Notes under the pieces: model-generated | What the model was told of the DNA's origin: nothing | The model's input: only the letters and a program-made list of their open reading frames with translations | The model's database searches: none | Program-made: the position numbers and the translations under genes | Source of the DNA: an uncultured Aquimarina sp. | GTDB lineage: Bacteria; Bacteroidota; Bacteroidia; Flavobacteriales; Flavobacteriaceae | DNA: 64,000 bases | NCBI GenBank assembly: GCA_947489685.1 | Contig: CANLEM010000002.1 | Location: 496,001 to 560,000, forward strand | Reading direction: 5' to 3' | In this document: in pieces, positions 33,578-42,107 of the stretch | How positions within the stretch are numbered: position 1 is the first letter of the stretch | How the letters are laid out: the number at the start of each line of letters is the position of its first letter

Positions 33578-34753
33578 ATGATATCCGTTCCACAAGCGCT
33601 TCGATTAGTTCAAAATCACACCAAAAAGACACAACGTATTATTAACTTGCCTATCGATAAAGCCCTTGGCTATGTACTTGCAAAAGATATTATATCGCCT
33701 ATACATATGCCTCCTTTTCGACAATCTGCTATGGATGGGTACGCATTAGGATCTCTTGAAGAGGATAATTTTATAGTATCTGGTGAAGTAAAAGCTGGTG
33801 ATTTTGAGGATGCAAATATTGGCAAAGGACAAGCAATAAGAATCTTTACAGGAGCTCCGGTGCCAAATGGAACTAAAGCAGTAATTATGCAAGAAAAAGT
33901 CGAAGTTTCTGGGAATCGAATTACTATTCAAGCGCCCGTTTTACCGGATATCAATATTCGTCCGGTAGGCGAGCAAATCAAAAAAGGAGAGCTCGCATTA
34001 TCGCAAGGAACTATACTAACACCTGCCGGAGTTGGTTATTTGGCCTCTTTAGGAATCACTACTATAGACATCTATCAAAAACCGTCTATAGCCATTATTA
34101 CCACCGGAAATGAATTGATCCCTCCAGGAGAACCTTTAGAACATGGGCAAATATATGAAAGCAATTCTGCCATGCTATATAGTGCATTAACGCAATCAGG
34201 ATTCTCAGATATTACAGGCTACAAAGTAATTGACGAATATGATGCCACCAAAAATCTTATACATCAAACAATTCTAGATCACGATGTGATATTAGTCTCT
34301 GGAGGAATATCTGTTGGTGATTATGATTTTGTAGGAAAAGCACTTAGAGCTTTAGAGGTAGAAGAAGTTTTTTATAAAGTGAAACAAAAACCCGGAAAAC
34401 CTTTATATTTTGCAAAAAAACAAGAGAAAATCATTTTTGCCTTACCTGGTAATCCAGCTTCTTCGTTAAGCTGTTTTTATGTATATGTATTACCTGCGTT
34501 ATTACAAATCTCGGGATATCCAAATCCAGACAATGAAAGAAAGACCGCAATTTCCCAAACAAAGTATTCAAAAAAAGGAGAAAGAGCAGAGTTTTTAAAA
34601 GCTATTGTTACACAAGATAACGTTACTATTCTAGATGGTCAGGCATCCTCGATGTTAAGATCTTTTTCATTGGCCAATGCAATGGTCTATCTACCCGAAG
34701 AAGTATCAAATGTTCATATAGGAGATCATGTACAGGTAATTAATTTGCCATAA
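33578..34753 (+). CDS. moeA: Molybdopterin molybdenumtransferase MoeA
   Basis: A 391-residue enzyme inserting molybdate into adenylylated molybdopterin. The catalytic motif region is PPFRQSAMDGYALGS (about residue 45-60), followed by GEVKAGDF, RIFTGAPVP, ITTGNELIPPGE and the C-terminal SGGISVGDYDFVGKAL and ALPGNPASSLSCF. Length is standard. It begins the Mo-cofactor operon, and a TAnnTTTG element lies 21 bases upstream. Its product serves nitrate reductase (napA) and any other Mo enzymes. Confidence 0.96.
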   Translation: MISVPQALRLVQNHTKKTQRIINLPIDKALGYVLAKDIISPIHMPPFRQSAMDGYALGSLEEDNFIVSGEVKAGDFEDANIGKGQAIRIFTGAPVPNGTKAVIMQEKVEVSGNRITIQAPVLPDINIRPVGEQIKKGELALSQGTILTPAGVGYLASLGITTIDIYQKPSIAIITTGNELIPPGEPLEHGQIYESNSAMLYSALTQSGFSDITGYKVIDEYDATKNLIHQTILDHDVILVSGGISVGDYDFVGKALRALEVEEVFYKVKQKPGKPLYFAKKQEKIIFALPGNPASSLSCFYVYVLPALLQISGYPNPDNERKTAISQTKYSKKGERAEFLKAIVTQDNVTILDGQASSMLRSFSLANAMVYLPEEVSNVHIGDHVQVINLP

Positions 34754-34875
34754 ATAATCCGAAAAATTGAGGATTTCAATAAAAATCTATTCATAAATCC
34801 TTTATTTCCTAAAATTCACTTAAAGAAAAAAAATTCCTGAAAAATCGTTGTATCTTTAAAAACCAAACGCTTATT

Positions 34876-35211
34876 ATGGACTACAAAATAAAAAGTAGAA
34901 TCTGGATAGAATCAGAGTATGGGGTTTTTCTTGGCGAAGGTAGAATTCGTTTATTAAAAGCCATAGCAACTACAGGTTCTTTAAGCAAAGCTGCCAGTAC
35001 TCTTAATATGTCCTACAAAAAATCTTGGAATCTGTTAGATAGCATGAATAAAGCTTCCAAAGAACCATTGGTAATTACTTCGACCGGAGGTAAAGGTGGT
35101 GGTGGTGCTCGCTTAACTACTTATGGTAAAAAAGTAATCGAAACCTTTGATACTATCAATCAAAAATGTTGGGCATTTCTGGATAATGAACTGAAAAAAG
35201 TTTCATTATGA
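34876..35211 (+). CDS. ModE-type winged-helix DNA-binding protein lacking the molybdate domain
   Basis: A 111-residue protein with only the LysR-like N-terminal domain of ModE: GRIRLLKAIATTGSLSKAASTLNMSYKKSWNLLDSMNKA, followed by TSTGGKGGGGARLT, which is the typical wing. The C-terminal TOBE/molybdate-binding domain of full ModE is absent. Similar short proteins are common in Bacteroidetes Mo-cofactor clusters; they may sense Mo by another route or act with a partner. Its stop overlaps the mobA start by 4 bases (ATGA), so the two are coupled. The 122-base gap before it may hold a second promoter. Confidence 0.88.
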   Translation: MDYKIKSRIWIESEYGVFLGEGRIRLLKAIATTGSLSKAASTLNMSYKKSWNLLDSMNKASKEPLVITSTGGKGGGGARLTTYGKKVIETFDTINQKCWAFLDNELKKVSL

Positions 35212-35792
35212 ATCCTAAAAAAAACATAACCGGAATTATCTTGGCAGGAGGTAAAAGCTCCAGGATGGGAAGCGAAAAAGGACTACTGCTTTTAAATGGT
35301 ATCCCTTTTATAGAGCATATCAACAATGCACTACAACCCTTGATTGATGAATTAATAATTGTGAGTAATAACCCTGAATATGATAAGTTTCAAGGCACAA
35401 GAGTTCAGGATATTATTCCCAATTCTGGTCCCATAGCAGGGTTACATGCAGGATTATCTTATTCTAATACCGAAAACAACCTTGTTCTAAGTTGTGATGT
35501 GCCCTACGTAACTACTAATCTGTTACAAAGACTGTTACTTCAAGAAAAGGATGATCATGATCTTATCATGTTTGCAGACAGACAACAAACGATACCTCTA
35601 ATTGCCATGTATAAAAAACGATGTGTATCTAAATGCAAGCAATTTTTAGATCAAAACGAAAAACGTTTGAGAAAACTAATATCAGAACTGAGTACAAAAA
35701 CAATTACAATTTTGGAAAAAGAATATCTTTTGGTGAGTAATATTAATACACCCGAAGATCTAAAAAAAATCACAAATGGAGTTAACCATTAA
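35208..35792 (+). CDS. mobA: Molybdenum cofactor guanylyltransferase MobA
   Basis: A 194-residue nucleotidyltransferase that attaches GMP to Mo-molybdopterin, needed for the bis-MGD form used by NapA. The GTP-binding start is GIILAGGKSSRMGSEKGLLLLNG; next come VQDIIPNSGPIAGLHAGL and the metal-binding LSCDVPYV. Length is usual for the family. Overlaps: 4 bases with the ModE-type gene before it and 17 bases with moaD after it. Confidence 0.93.
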   Translation: MNPKKNITGIILAGGKSSRMGSEKGLLLLNGIPFIEHINNALQPLIDELIIVSNNPEYDKFQGTRVQDIIPNSGPIAGLHAGLSYSNTENNLVLSCDVPYVTTNLLQRLLLQEKDDHDLIMFADRQQTIPLIAMYKKRCVSKCKQFLDQNEKRLRKLISELSTKTITILEKEYLLVSNINTPEDLKKITNGVNH

Positions 35793-36012
35793 ATATTTTG
35801 GTATGCTGGCCGAGGTTACGGCAATTCATGAAGAACAGATACAAATTGATTCTTGTTCTGTAGCGCAATTGCTTGAAAAATTGAAAGATCAATACCCGAA
35901 ACTAGGTCAAAATGATTTTAAGGTCGCTGTAAACCAACAATTAGTTGATCATACGTACAGTATAAACAACCAAGTCGAAATAGCCTTATTACCACCATTT
36001 GCAGGAGGTTAA
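35776..36012 (+). CDS. moaD: Molybdopterin synthase sulfur carrier subunit MoaD
   Basis: A 78-residue ubiquitin-like protein that carries the dithiolene sulfur as a C-terminal thiocarboxylate. It opens LTIKYFGMLAEVT and ends ALLPPFAGG, with the essential terminal Gly-Gly. The start overlaps the end of mobA by 17 bases. Its partners MoeB (adenylation) and MoaE (large subunit) are encoded directly downstream. Confidence 0.94.
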   Translation: MELTIKYFGMLAEVTAIHEEQIQIDSCSVAQLLEKLKDQYPKLGQNDFKVAVNQQLVDHTYSINNQVEIALLPPFAGG

Positions 36013-36025
36013 TACATAAAAAATT

Positions 36026-37120
36026 ATGGATTCTTTACACTCAAGATATCACAGACAAATTATTCTCTCTGAAATTGGTACAATTGGTCAGGAGAAACTT
36101 AATGCTGCAAAAGTATTGGTTATTGGAGCTGGTGGTTTGGGTTGCCCTGCTTTGCAATACCTAGTTGCTGCAGGTATAGGTACTATCGGAATTATTGATT
36201 TTGATACTGTCGAAACTTCTAATTTGCATCGGCAAATTTTATATGGAGAAAGCTCTATTGGTAAAAACAAAGCAATAGCCGCCAAAAATCGTCTTACCGA
36301 TCTTAATCCAGACATAATCATTAATGCATATCCCGAGAAATTAACCACAAAAAATGCGTTAACTCTTTTTGAAGCATATGACATTATCCTTGATGGAACC
36401 GACAATTTTTCTACACGATATCTTGTTAATGACGCAGCCGTAATTACCAAAAAACCATTAGTATACGGAGCTATATTTAAATTCGAAGGTCAGGTAGCAG
36501 TTTTTAATTATAAAAATGGACCAACCTATCGATGCCTTTTCCCTGAACCTCCAAAAGCAGGAAGTGTTCCTTCATGTTCTGAAATAGGAGTTTTAGGTGT
36601 CCTACCAGGAATTATAGGTAGTATGCAAGCGAATGAAGTGCTGAAAATTGTTTTAGGTATCGGTGATGTACTCAATGGTAAATTAATGATGTACGACTGT
36701 CTTTCTGCTCAATTTTCAAGTTTTGCTATACCACGTGTCGACACTCAGATATCCAAAGTACTACAAGCGGCCAAAAAATTTAAAACCACAGATTATGATC
36801 TTTTTTGTGGAATCATAAGTATAAAAGAAGTTCAGGCTTCAGAAGTATTTGGGCTAAAAAACATACAATTTATAGATGTTAGAGAAGCTCATGAAACTCC
36901 AAAAATTGAAAGTTTACACCCACTATATATTCCGTTAGGATCACTTGAAGAAAAAGTGCATACATTAGATTATAATAAAGAAACTATTGTCTTTTGCCAA
37001 TCGGGAGTTAGAAGTAAAAAAGCAGTAGAAATTCTAAAGCAACAAGGGTTTCATAACATATCACATATAAAAGGAGGCGCTATCGCCCTTTTTGAGTATC
37101 AATCATCAAAAGTAGTATAA
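36026..37120 (+). CDS. moeB: MoeB/ThiF-type adenylyltransferase with C-terminal rhodanese domain
   Basis: A 364-residue enzyme that adenylates MoaD. The E1-like domain has VLVIGAGGLGCPALQYLVAAGIG, the ATP-binding aspartate loop IDFDTVETSNLHRQILY and ILDGTDNFSTRYLVNDA. A C-terminal rhodanese domain (about 265-364) contains TIVFCQSGVRSKKAVEIL, with the active cysteine, and can deliver sulfur. The paired CxxC zinc cysteines known in E. coli MoeB are not evident, leaving single cysteines at CLFPEPP, CSEIG and DCLSAQ. This fused MoeB-rhodanese layout is usual in Bacteroidetes. Confidence 0.93.
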   Translation: MDSLHSRYHRQIILSEIGTIGQEKLNAAKVLVIGAGGLGCPALQYLVAAGIGTIGIIDFDTVETSNLHRQILYGESSIGKNKAIAAKNRLTDLNPDIIINAYPEKLTTKNALTLFEAYDIILDGTDNFSTRYLVNDAAVITKKPLVYGAIFKFEGQVAVFNYKNGPTYRCLFPEPPKAGSVPSCSEIGVLGVLPGIIGSMQANEVLKIVLGIGDVLNGKLMMYDCLSAQFSSFAIPRVDTQISKVLQAAKKFKTTDYDLFCGIISIKEVQASEVFGLKNIQFIDVREAHETPKIESLHPLYIPLGSLEEKVHTLDYNKETIVFCQSGVRSKKAVEILKQQGFHNISHIKGGAIALFEYQSSKVV

Positions 37121-37127
37121 CGATCCC

Positions 37128-37571
37128 ATGGAAAAAAAGAAAATGAAAAGTGTATTTGTACAAGGAGCTATTTCATCAGAGTTTATAGGGCAGTCTATTG
37201 CCAAGCATCAAACAAAAACCAGTATCGGTGCCCATAATATTTTTTTAGGGCAAGTACGTGCCGATATGATCGAAGGTAAAACTGTTACCGCTATCGACTA
37301 TACGGCATATGAAGAAATGGCAAATCAAAAATTTCATGAAATTCGTGAGGCCACTTTTGCCAAATACGATCTTACGTGCATGCACATTTATCATAGCCTT
37401 GGACCAGTAAAAATTGGCGAAATATGCTTGTTTGTATTTGTATCTTCTCCAAGAAGAAAAATAGTTTTTGAAGCCCTAGAATATGTAGTAGAAGCTATCA
37501 AAGCAGATGTTCCTGTTTTTGGTAAAGAAATTTTTGAAGATCAAACACATCAGTGGAAACAGAATACATAA
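37128..37571 (+). CDS. moaE: Molybdopterin synthase catalytic subunit MoaE
   Basis: A 147-residue large subunit of molybdopterin synthase. Family stretches: GAHNIFLGQVRADMIEGKTVTAIDYTAYEEMA, HSLGPVKIGEICLFVFVSSPRRK and EAIKADVPVFGKEIF, with the catalytic lysines in the last segment (KADVPVFGKE). It assembles with MoaD from two genes upstream. The first residues (MEKKKMKS) may be an extended start; the internal ATG is also possible. Confidence 0.94.
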   Translation: MEKKKMKSVFVQGAISSEFIGQSIAKHQTKTSIGAHNIFLGQVRADMIEGKTVTAIDYTAYEEMANQKFHEIREATFAKYDLTCMHIYHSLGPVKIGEICLFVFVSSPRRKIVFEALEYVVEAIKADVPVFGKEIFEDQTHQWKQNT

Positions 37572-37574
37572 GTT

Positions 37575-38486
37575 ATGGTAGACATCACACATAAAACATC
37601 AACCTTAAGAATAGCTACCGCACAGGCAGTCGTAAAAGTTAGCAAACCTGAGACTATTGAGGCCATACAAAAGGGTACTGTACCTAAAGGAGATGTACTT
37701 GCCATGAGCAAAGCCGCAGGGTTATTAGGCGTAAAAAAAACTCCCAACTTATTGCCTGATTGCCACCCTCTACCCATCGAATATACAGGTATTGATTATA
37801 CTATTGATGGTTTAGAAATTACCGTTTTGGTTACTATCAAAACTATTTACAAAACAGGAGTTGAAGTAGAAGCCATGCATGGTGCTAGTATTGTAGCACT
37901 TAATATGTATGATATGCTTAAGCCTATTGATAAAGGAGTAGAAATTCATCATATTAAATTACTTCATAAAAAAGGAGGAAAATCGGATTATAAAGACAAA
38001 TTTAGATCAGATCTTAAGGCAGTAGTTATTGTTTGTTCTGATACTATTTCTGAAGGAAAAAAAGAAGACAAAGCTGGTAAAGCCATCCTTGCAAAATTAG
38101 AACAATGCGACGTTGCTATTATGGATTATATCATTATTCCTGATGAAATTGATCATATTCAGCAAAAAGTAAAACATTATCAAGAGAAAGGAGCGGATAT
38201 GGTTATTTATACTGGAGGAACCGGTTTATCTGTACGAGATGTTACTCCAGAAGCATTAAAACCTTTACTAGACAGAACTATCCCCGGGATAGAAGAGGCT
38301 ATTAGAAAATATGGACAAGATCGCATGCCTTATGCCATGCTTTCTCGCAGTGTAGTAGGAACTATTAAAAACACATTAGTATTAGCACTTCCTGGATCTA
38401 CAAATGGAGCAAAAGAATCTATGGATGCTATTTTTCCTGAAGTATTACATGTATTTAGAATTTTGAAAGGCGCAAGGCATGACTAA
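37575..38486 (+). CDS. Fused MoaC-MoaB: cyclic pyranopterin monophosphate synthase and molybdopterin adenylyltransferase
   Basis: A 303-residue fusion. Residues 1-145 match MoaC, which makes cyclic pyranopterin monophosphate: GDVLAMSKAAGLLGVKKTPNLLPDCHPLPI and VEVEAMHGASIVALNMYDMLK. Residues about 152-303 match MoaB/Mog, the adenylyltransferase: VVIVCSDTISEGKKEDKAG, MVIYTGGTGLSVRDVTPEAL and LALPGSTNGAKESM. The two steps are not consecutive in the pathway, but the fusion is known in Bacteroidetes (moaCB). It begins 3 bases after moaE and overlaps moaA by 8 bases. Confidence 0.94.
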   Translation: MVDITHKTSTLRIATAQAVVKVSKPETIEAIQKGTVPKGDVLAMSKAAGLLGVKKTPNLLPDCHPLPIEYTGIDYTIDGLEITVLVTIKTIYKTGVEVEAMHGASIVALNMYDMLKPIDKGVEIHHIKLLHKKGGKSDYKDKFRSDLKAVVIVCSDTISEGKKEDKAGKAILAKLEQCDVAIMDYIIIPDEIDHIQQKVKHYQEKGADMVIYTGGTGLSVRDVTPEALKPLLDRTIPGIEEAIRKYGQDRMPYAMLSRSVVGTIKNTLVLALPGSTNGAKESMDAIFPEVLHVFRILKGARHD

Positions 38487-39492
38487 ACCAAGTAATGTAC
38501 ATAAAACACTTACAGATACTTTTGGAAGAAAGCACAATTATCTGCGTATCTCTTTGACCGAGAGATGCAATTTGCGTTGTACGTATTGTATGCCGGCAGA
38601 TGGTATTCAGTTATCACCCAAAGAGCACATTATGACTTATGAAGAAATCTATACTATTGCCAGCCAATTTGTAGATATGGGCGTTACAAAAATACGATTA
38701 ACCGGAGGTGAACCTTTGGTAAGAAAAGATGCAGCATTAATTATCGAAAAACTTTCGACATTACCCGTAAAACTTACCATTACTACAAATGGTGTCATTG
38801 TAGACAGGTTTATTGAACACTTTAAAAAATGTGGCATTACAACACTAAACGTAAGTCTTGATTCTCTAAATGCTTCAAAAAATACAGATATAACCAGAAG
38901 ATCCTATTTTGAAAAAGTATATCAAAATATTCTTTTATTAATCAAAGAAGGATTTACTGTAAAAGTAAATTGTGTCTTAATGAGAGGGTTTAACGATAAT
39001 GAAATAATTGATTTTATCAATTTAACCAAAAACTTACCCGTACATGTTCGGTTTATAGAATTTATGCCCTTTGATGGCAATCGGTGGAATATGGATAAAT
39101 TGGTATCTCTTCAAGAAATCCTTACACAAGTAAATTCTAATTTCGAGAAAAGTGAAATCGTTAAGTTAAAAGATGCGCCTAATGACACTACAAAAAGTTA
39201 CCAAGTCAAGGGGTATCAGGGTACATTTGCTATCATTAGTTCGGTAACCAATCCTTTTTGTGATGGCTGTAACAGAATTCGACTCACAGCAAATGGGCAG
39301 ATCAAAAATTGTTTGTTTTCGGCAACCGAATCTGATCTACTAACTCCATTACGACAAGGAAAATCCATCAACCCCATTATTGAAAGAGCTGTACAAACCA
39401 AATTTAAAATACGTAGTGGTATGGATACGCTAGATAAATTTAAAAATACAGATGGACATAACAATCGTAGTATGATTGCGATAGGTGGTTAA
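38479..39492 (+). CDS. moaA: GTP 3',8-cyclase MoaA (radical SAM)
   Basis: A 337-residue radical-SAM enzyme starting molybdenum-cofactor synthesis from GTP. The SAM [4Fe-4S] motif CxxxCxxC is RCNLRCTYCMPADG (N-terminal), and the second, GTP-binding cluster cysteines are in FCDGCNRIRLTANGQIKNCLFS. The protein ends MIAIGG: the C-terminal double glycine needed for activity is present. It overlaps the moaCB end by 8 bases and completes the pathway in this operon. Confidence 0.96.
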   Translation: MTKPSNVHKTLTDTFGRKHNYLRISLTERCNLRCTYCMPADGIQLSPKEHIMTYEEIYTIASQFVDMGVTKIRLTGGEPLVRKDAALIIEKLSTLPVKLTITTNGVIVDRFIEHFKKCGITTLNVSLDSLNASKNTDITRRSYFEKVYQNILLLIKEGFTVKVNCVLMRGFNDNEIIDFINLTKNLPVHVRFIEFMPFDGNRWNMDKLVSLQEILTQVNSNFEKSEIVKLKDAPNDTTKSYQVKGYQGTFAIISSVTNPFCDGCNRIRLTANGQIKNCLFSATESDLLTPLRQGKSINPIIERAVQTKFKIRSGMDTLDKFKNTDGHNNRSMIAIGG

Positions 39493-39508
39493 ATATTTTT
39501 TAAAAAAC

Positions 39509-40279
39509 ATGGGAAGTCCAAAAAATATAGGTTTAGTATTATCTGGAGGAGGATTTAAAGGTGTTGCCCATATAGGCGCGATTAAAGCTTTTGAAGAAGC
39601 CGGAATAGTCCCAAGTCATATTTCGGGAACAAGTGCTGGAGCTATTGTAGGTTCATTGTATGCCGGTGGTCATACTCCCGAAGAAATTAAAAACTTTTTT
39701 AAAAAAACACCTCTATTTAAATTTAACAGGTTTACCAGAAAAAAAGCTGGTTTTTTGGATTCAGAAAAATTTCAGGAAGATCTTAATTTCTTTTTCCCAG
39801 AAAATACTTTTGAATCCCTTCAAAAAAAATTATTTATTACAGCCACTAATTTGGTCGAAGGCACCATAAAGGTTTTTGACAAGGGCACGCTAATCAAATC
39901 TCTACTTGCATCTGCTGCATTTCCCGGAGTTTTTACTCCGGTATTGATTGATGGAGAATTATATGCCGATGGAGGAATTTTGGATAATTTTCCCGTTACT
40001 CCATTGCAAAAAAAATGTGATCTGATTATTGGAGTAGATGTATCACCAATTAAGAAACCTAATATTACTGACTTTAAACATTCTTATAACGTGATGCAAA
40101 GAGCATATTATCTAAGAGCAATGCCCAATGCCGAAATTAAATTCCCACAATGTGATATCGTTGTTCAGCCCAAAAAATTAGTTAATTATGGCATATTTAG
40201 CAGCAGTAGCTTAGAAAAGATTTTTGATTTGGGTTATCAAGAAGCTAAGAAACAAATAGAAAATATTCTCAATATATGA
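39509..40279 (+). CDS. Patatin-like phospholipase
   Basis: A 256-residue serine hydrolase of the patatin/RssA type. Oxyanion hole: LVLSGGGFKGVAHIGAI; nucleophile: HISGTSAGAIVG (G-T-S-A-G); catalytic aspartate: YADGGILDNFP (D-G-G). It likely cleaves acyl chains from membrane lipids. A GTG at 39485 in the same frame overlaps moaA, but ATG at 39509 gives a normal start 16 bases after the moaA stop. Co-transcription with the Mo-cofactor operon is possible but functional linkage is not suggested. Confidence 0.92.
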   Translation: MGSPKNIGLVLSGGGFKGVAHIGAIKAFEEAGIVPSHISGTSAGAIVGSLYAGGHTPEEIKNFFKKTPLFKFNRFTRKKAGFLDSEKFQEDLNFFFPENTFESLQKKLFITATNLVEGTIKVFDKGTLIKSLLASAAFPGVFTPVLIDGELYADGGILDNFPVTPLQKKCDLIIGVDVSPIKKPNITDFKHSYNVMQRAYYLRAMPNAEIKFPQCDIVVQPKKLVNYGIFSSSSLEKIFDLGYQEAKKQIENILNI

Positions 40280-40331
40280 GAAAATAAACAACTTTTTTCC
40301 CTAACATTGGACTGGTAAAAGAAAAGAAATA

Positions 40332-41744
40332 ATGAAAATAGAACAAATATATACGGGATGTCTTGCTCAAGGAGCGTATTATATTGAAAGTAAAGGTGAA
40401 GTGGCTATTATTGATCCTTTAAGAGAAGTACATCCATATATTGAAAAAGCAAATGAAGATAATGCAAAAATCAAATATATCTTTGAAACTCATTTTCATG
40501 CTGATTTTGTAAGCGGGCATCTTACATTGGCCAAAGAAACGGGTGCAGATATTATTTACGGCCCAATGGCCAATCCAACTTTTAAAGTAATCATCGCAAA
40601 GGATAATCAAGAGTTTAAACTTGGGGATATTACTATAAAAGCATTACACACTCCCGGTCATACTATGGAAAGTACAACTTATCTTTTAAAAGATAAAGAT
40701 GGTAAAGATCATGCGATTTTTAGTGGTGACACCCTATTTCTTGGAGATGTAGGGCGGCCGGATTTGGCTCAAAAAGCAGCACATCTTACTCAAGAGGATC
40801 TAGCAGGAACCCTATTCGATAGTTTACGTAATAAGATTATGCCATTGGCAGATGATGTAATCGTCTACCCTGCACATGGAGCGGGCTCTGCATGTGGTAA
40901 AAACATGATGAAAGAGACTGTAGATACATTGGGCAATCAAAAGAAAATGAATTATGCCCTTCGTGCAGATATGACCAAAGATGAATTTGTAAAAGAGGTA
41001 ACCGATGGTTTATTACCACCTCCTTTATATTTCCCTCTTAATGTAAAAATGAATAAAGAAGGTTATAAAGATATTGATGAAGTCATTAAACAAGGAGCAA
41101 CACCTTTTTCTCCCGATGACTTTGAAGCTTTGGCGAACAAAACCGGAGCATTAGTTCTTGATGTTAGACATCAAAATGATTATGTAAAAGGTCATATCCC
41201 CAGATCAATATTTATTGGGATTGATGGAGGATTTGCCCCATGGGTAGGTGCTTTAATTGCCGACGTACAACAACCCATTTTACTGGTTGCTCCCGAAGGA
41301 CGTATCGAAGAAACAATTACCAGACTATCACGTGTTGGATTTGATAACACTATTGGGTATTTAGACAATGGTTTCGAAGCTTGGAAAAAAGCTAATAAAG
41401 AATTTGACACTCTGCGATCTATTTCTGCCTCCGAATTCAAAAAAATAGTAAACAATGAAGACGTTCCTGTTTTTGATGTTCGTAAAGAAAGTGAGTTTAA
41501 TGCGGAGCATATGGATGGAGCTTTTAATTCTCCGTTAGACTATCTAAATGAATACTTGACAGAGTTTCCAGACAACAAGACTTTTTATGTGCATTGCGCG
41601 GGAGGGTATAGGTCGGTTATTGCTGCTTCTATTTTAAAAAGTCGTGGTATTCATAACCTTGTAGATATTGCTGGTGGTTTTAAGGACATTAAAAATGTAG
41701 ATATCAAAACCACAGATTTTATTTGCCCCACAACAATAAAGTAA
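40332..41744 (+). CDS. MBL-fold hydrolase with two rhodanese domains (persulfide dioxygenase-like)
   Basis: A 470-residue protein. The N-terminal metallo-beta-lactamase domain (1-250) has HFHADF, the H-x-H-x-D metal motif, followed by LHTPGHTMESTTYLL, FSGDTLFLGDVGRPDL and VYPAHGAGSACGK, as in ETHE1-type persulfide dioxygenases. Two rhodanese domains follow: the first (about 265-365) has APEGR where the active cysteine should be, and the second (about 375-470) has YVHCAGGYRSV with the cysteine intact. It probably handles sulfane sulfur. A short spacing from patatin suggests a shared transcript. Confidence 0.9.
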   Translation: MKIEQIYTGCLAQGAYYIESKGEVAIIDPLREVHPYIEKANEDNAKIKYIFETHFHADFVSGHLTLAKETGADIIYGPMANPTFKVIIAKDNQEFKLGDITIKALHTPGHTMESTTYLLKDKDGKDHAIFSGDTLFLGDVGRPDLAQKAAHLTQEDLAGTLFDSLRNKIMPLADDVIVYPAHGAGSACGKNMMKETVDTLGNQKKMNYALRADMTKDEFVKEVTDGLLPPPLYFPLNVKMNKEGYKDIDEVIKQGATPFSPDDFEALANKTGALVLDVRHQNDYVKGHIPRSIFIGIDGGFAPWVGALIADVQQPILLVAPEGRIEETITRLSRVGFDNTIGYLDNGFEAWKKANKEFDTLRSISASEFKKIVNNEDVPVFDVRKESEFNAEHMDGAFNSPLDYLNEYLTEFPDNKTFYVHCAGGYRSVIAASILKSRGIHNLVDIAGGFKDIKNVDIKTTDFICPTTIK

Positions 41745-41779
41745 GTTAAAAAAGCAACTTTGGCTATATAATATGACTA

Positions 41780-42049
41780 ATGAAACATTATAACATTACG
41801 GTTAGTGGTACTGTGCAAGGTGTTTGGTATAGAAAGAGTACTCTAGAAAAAGCTATAGATATAGGCATTAAAGGGTTTGTAAAAAATCAATCTAACGATA
41901 ATGTATATATAGAAGCAGAAGGTAGTGAAGCACAACTGCTACATTTAATAGAATGGTGTAAGATTGGACCAGAACATGCCCAGGTTAATCATGTTGCGGT
42001 CAAAGAAGGTGATTTTTTAAGTTTTGATGATTTTAAAATTTTATACTAA
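41780..42049 (+). CDS. Acylphosphatase
   Basis: An 89-residue enzyme that hydrolyses acyl phosphates. The signature is intact: NITVSGTVQGVWYRKSTLEKA with catalytic arginine in VQGVWYRKST, then IGIKGFVKNQSNDNVYIEAEG with the catalytic asparagine in VKNQ. The length is typical. It stands between the MBL-rhodanese gene and a DUF3667 gene and has no evident partner. Confidence 0.95.
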   Translation: MKHYNITVSGTVQGVWYRKSTLEKAIDIGIKGFVKNQSNDNVYIEAEGSEAQLLHLIEWCKIGPEHAQVNHVAVKEGDFLSFDDFKILY

Positions 42050-42107
42050 ATATCATCCTGTCTTACAATTGTGATTTGTTTTTGTATTTTTAAACAAATC
42101 CTCTAAC

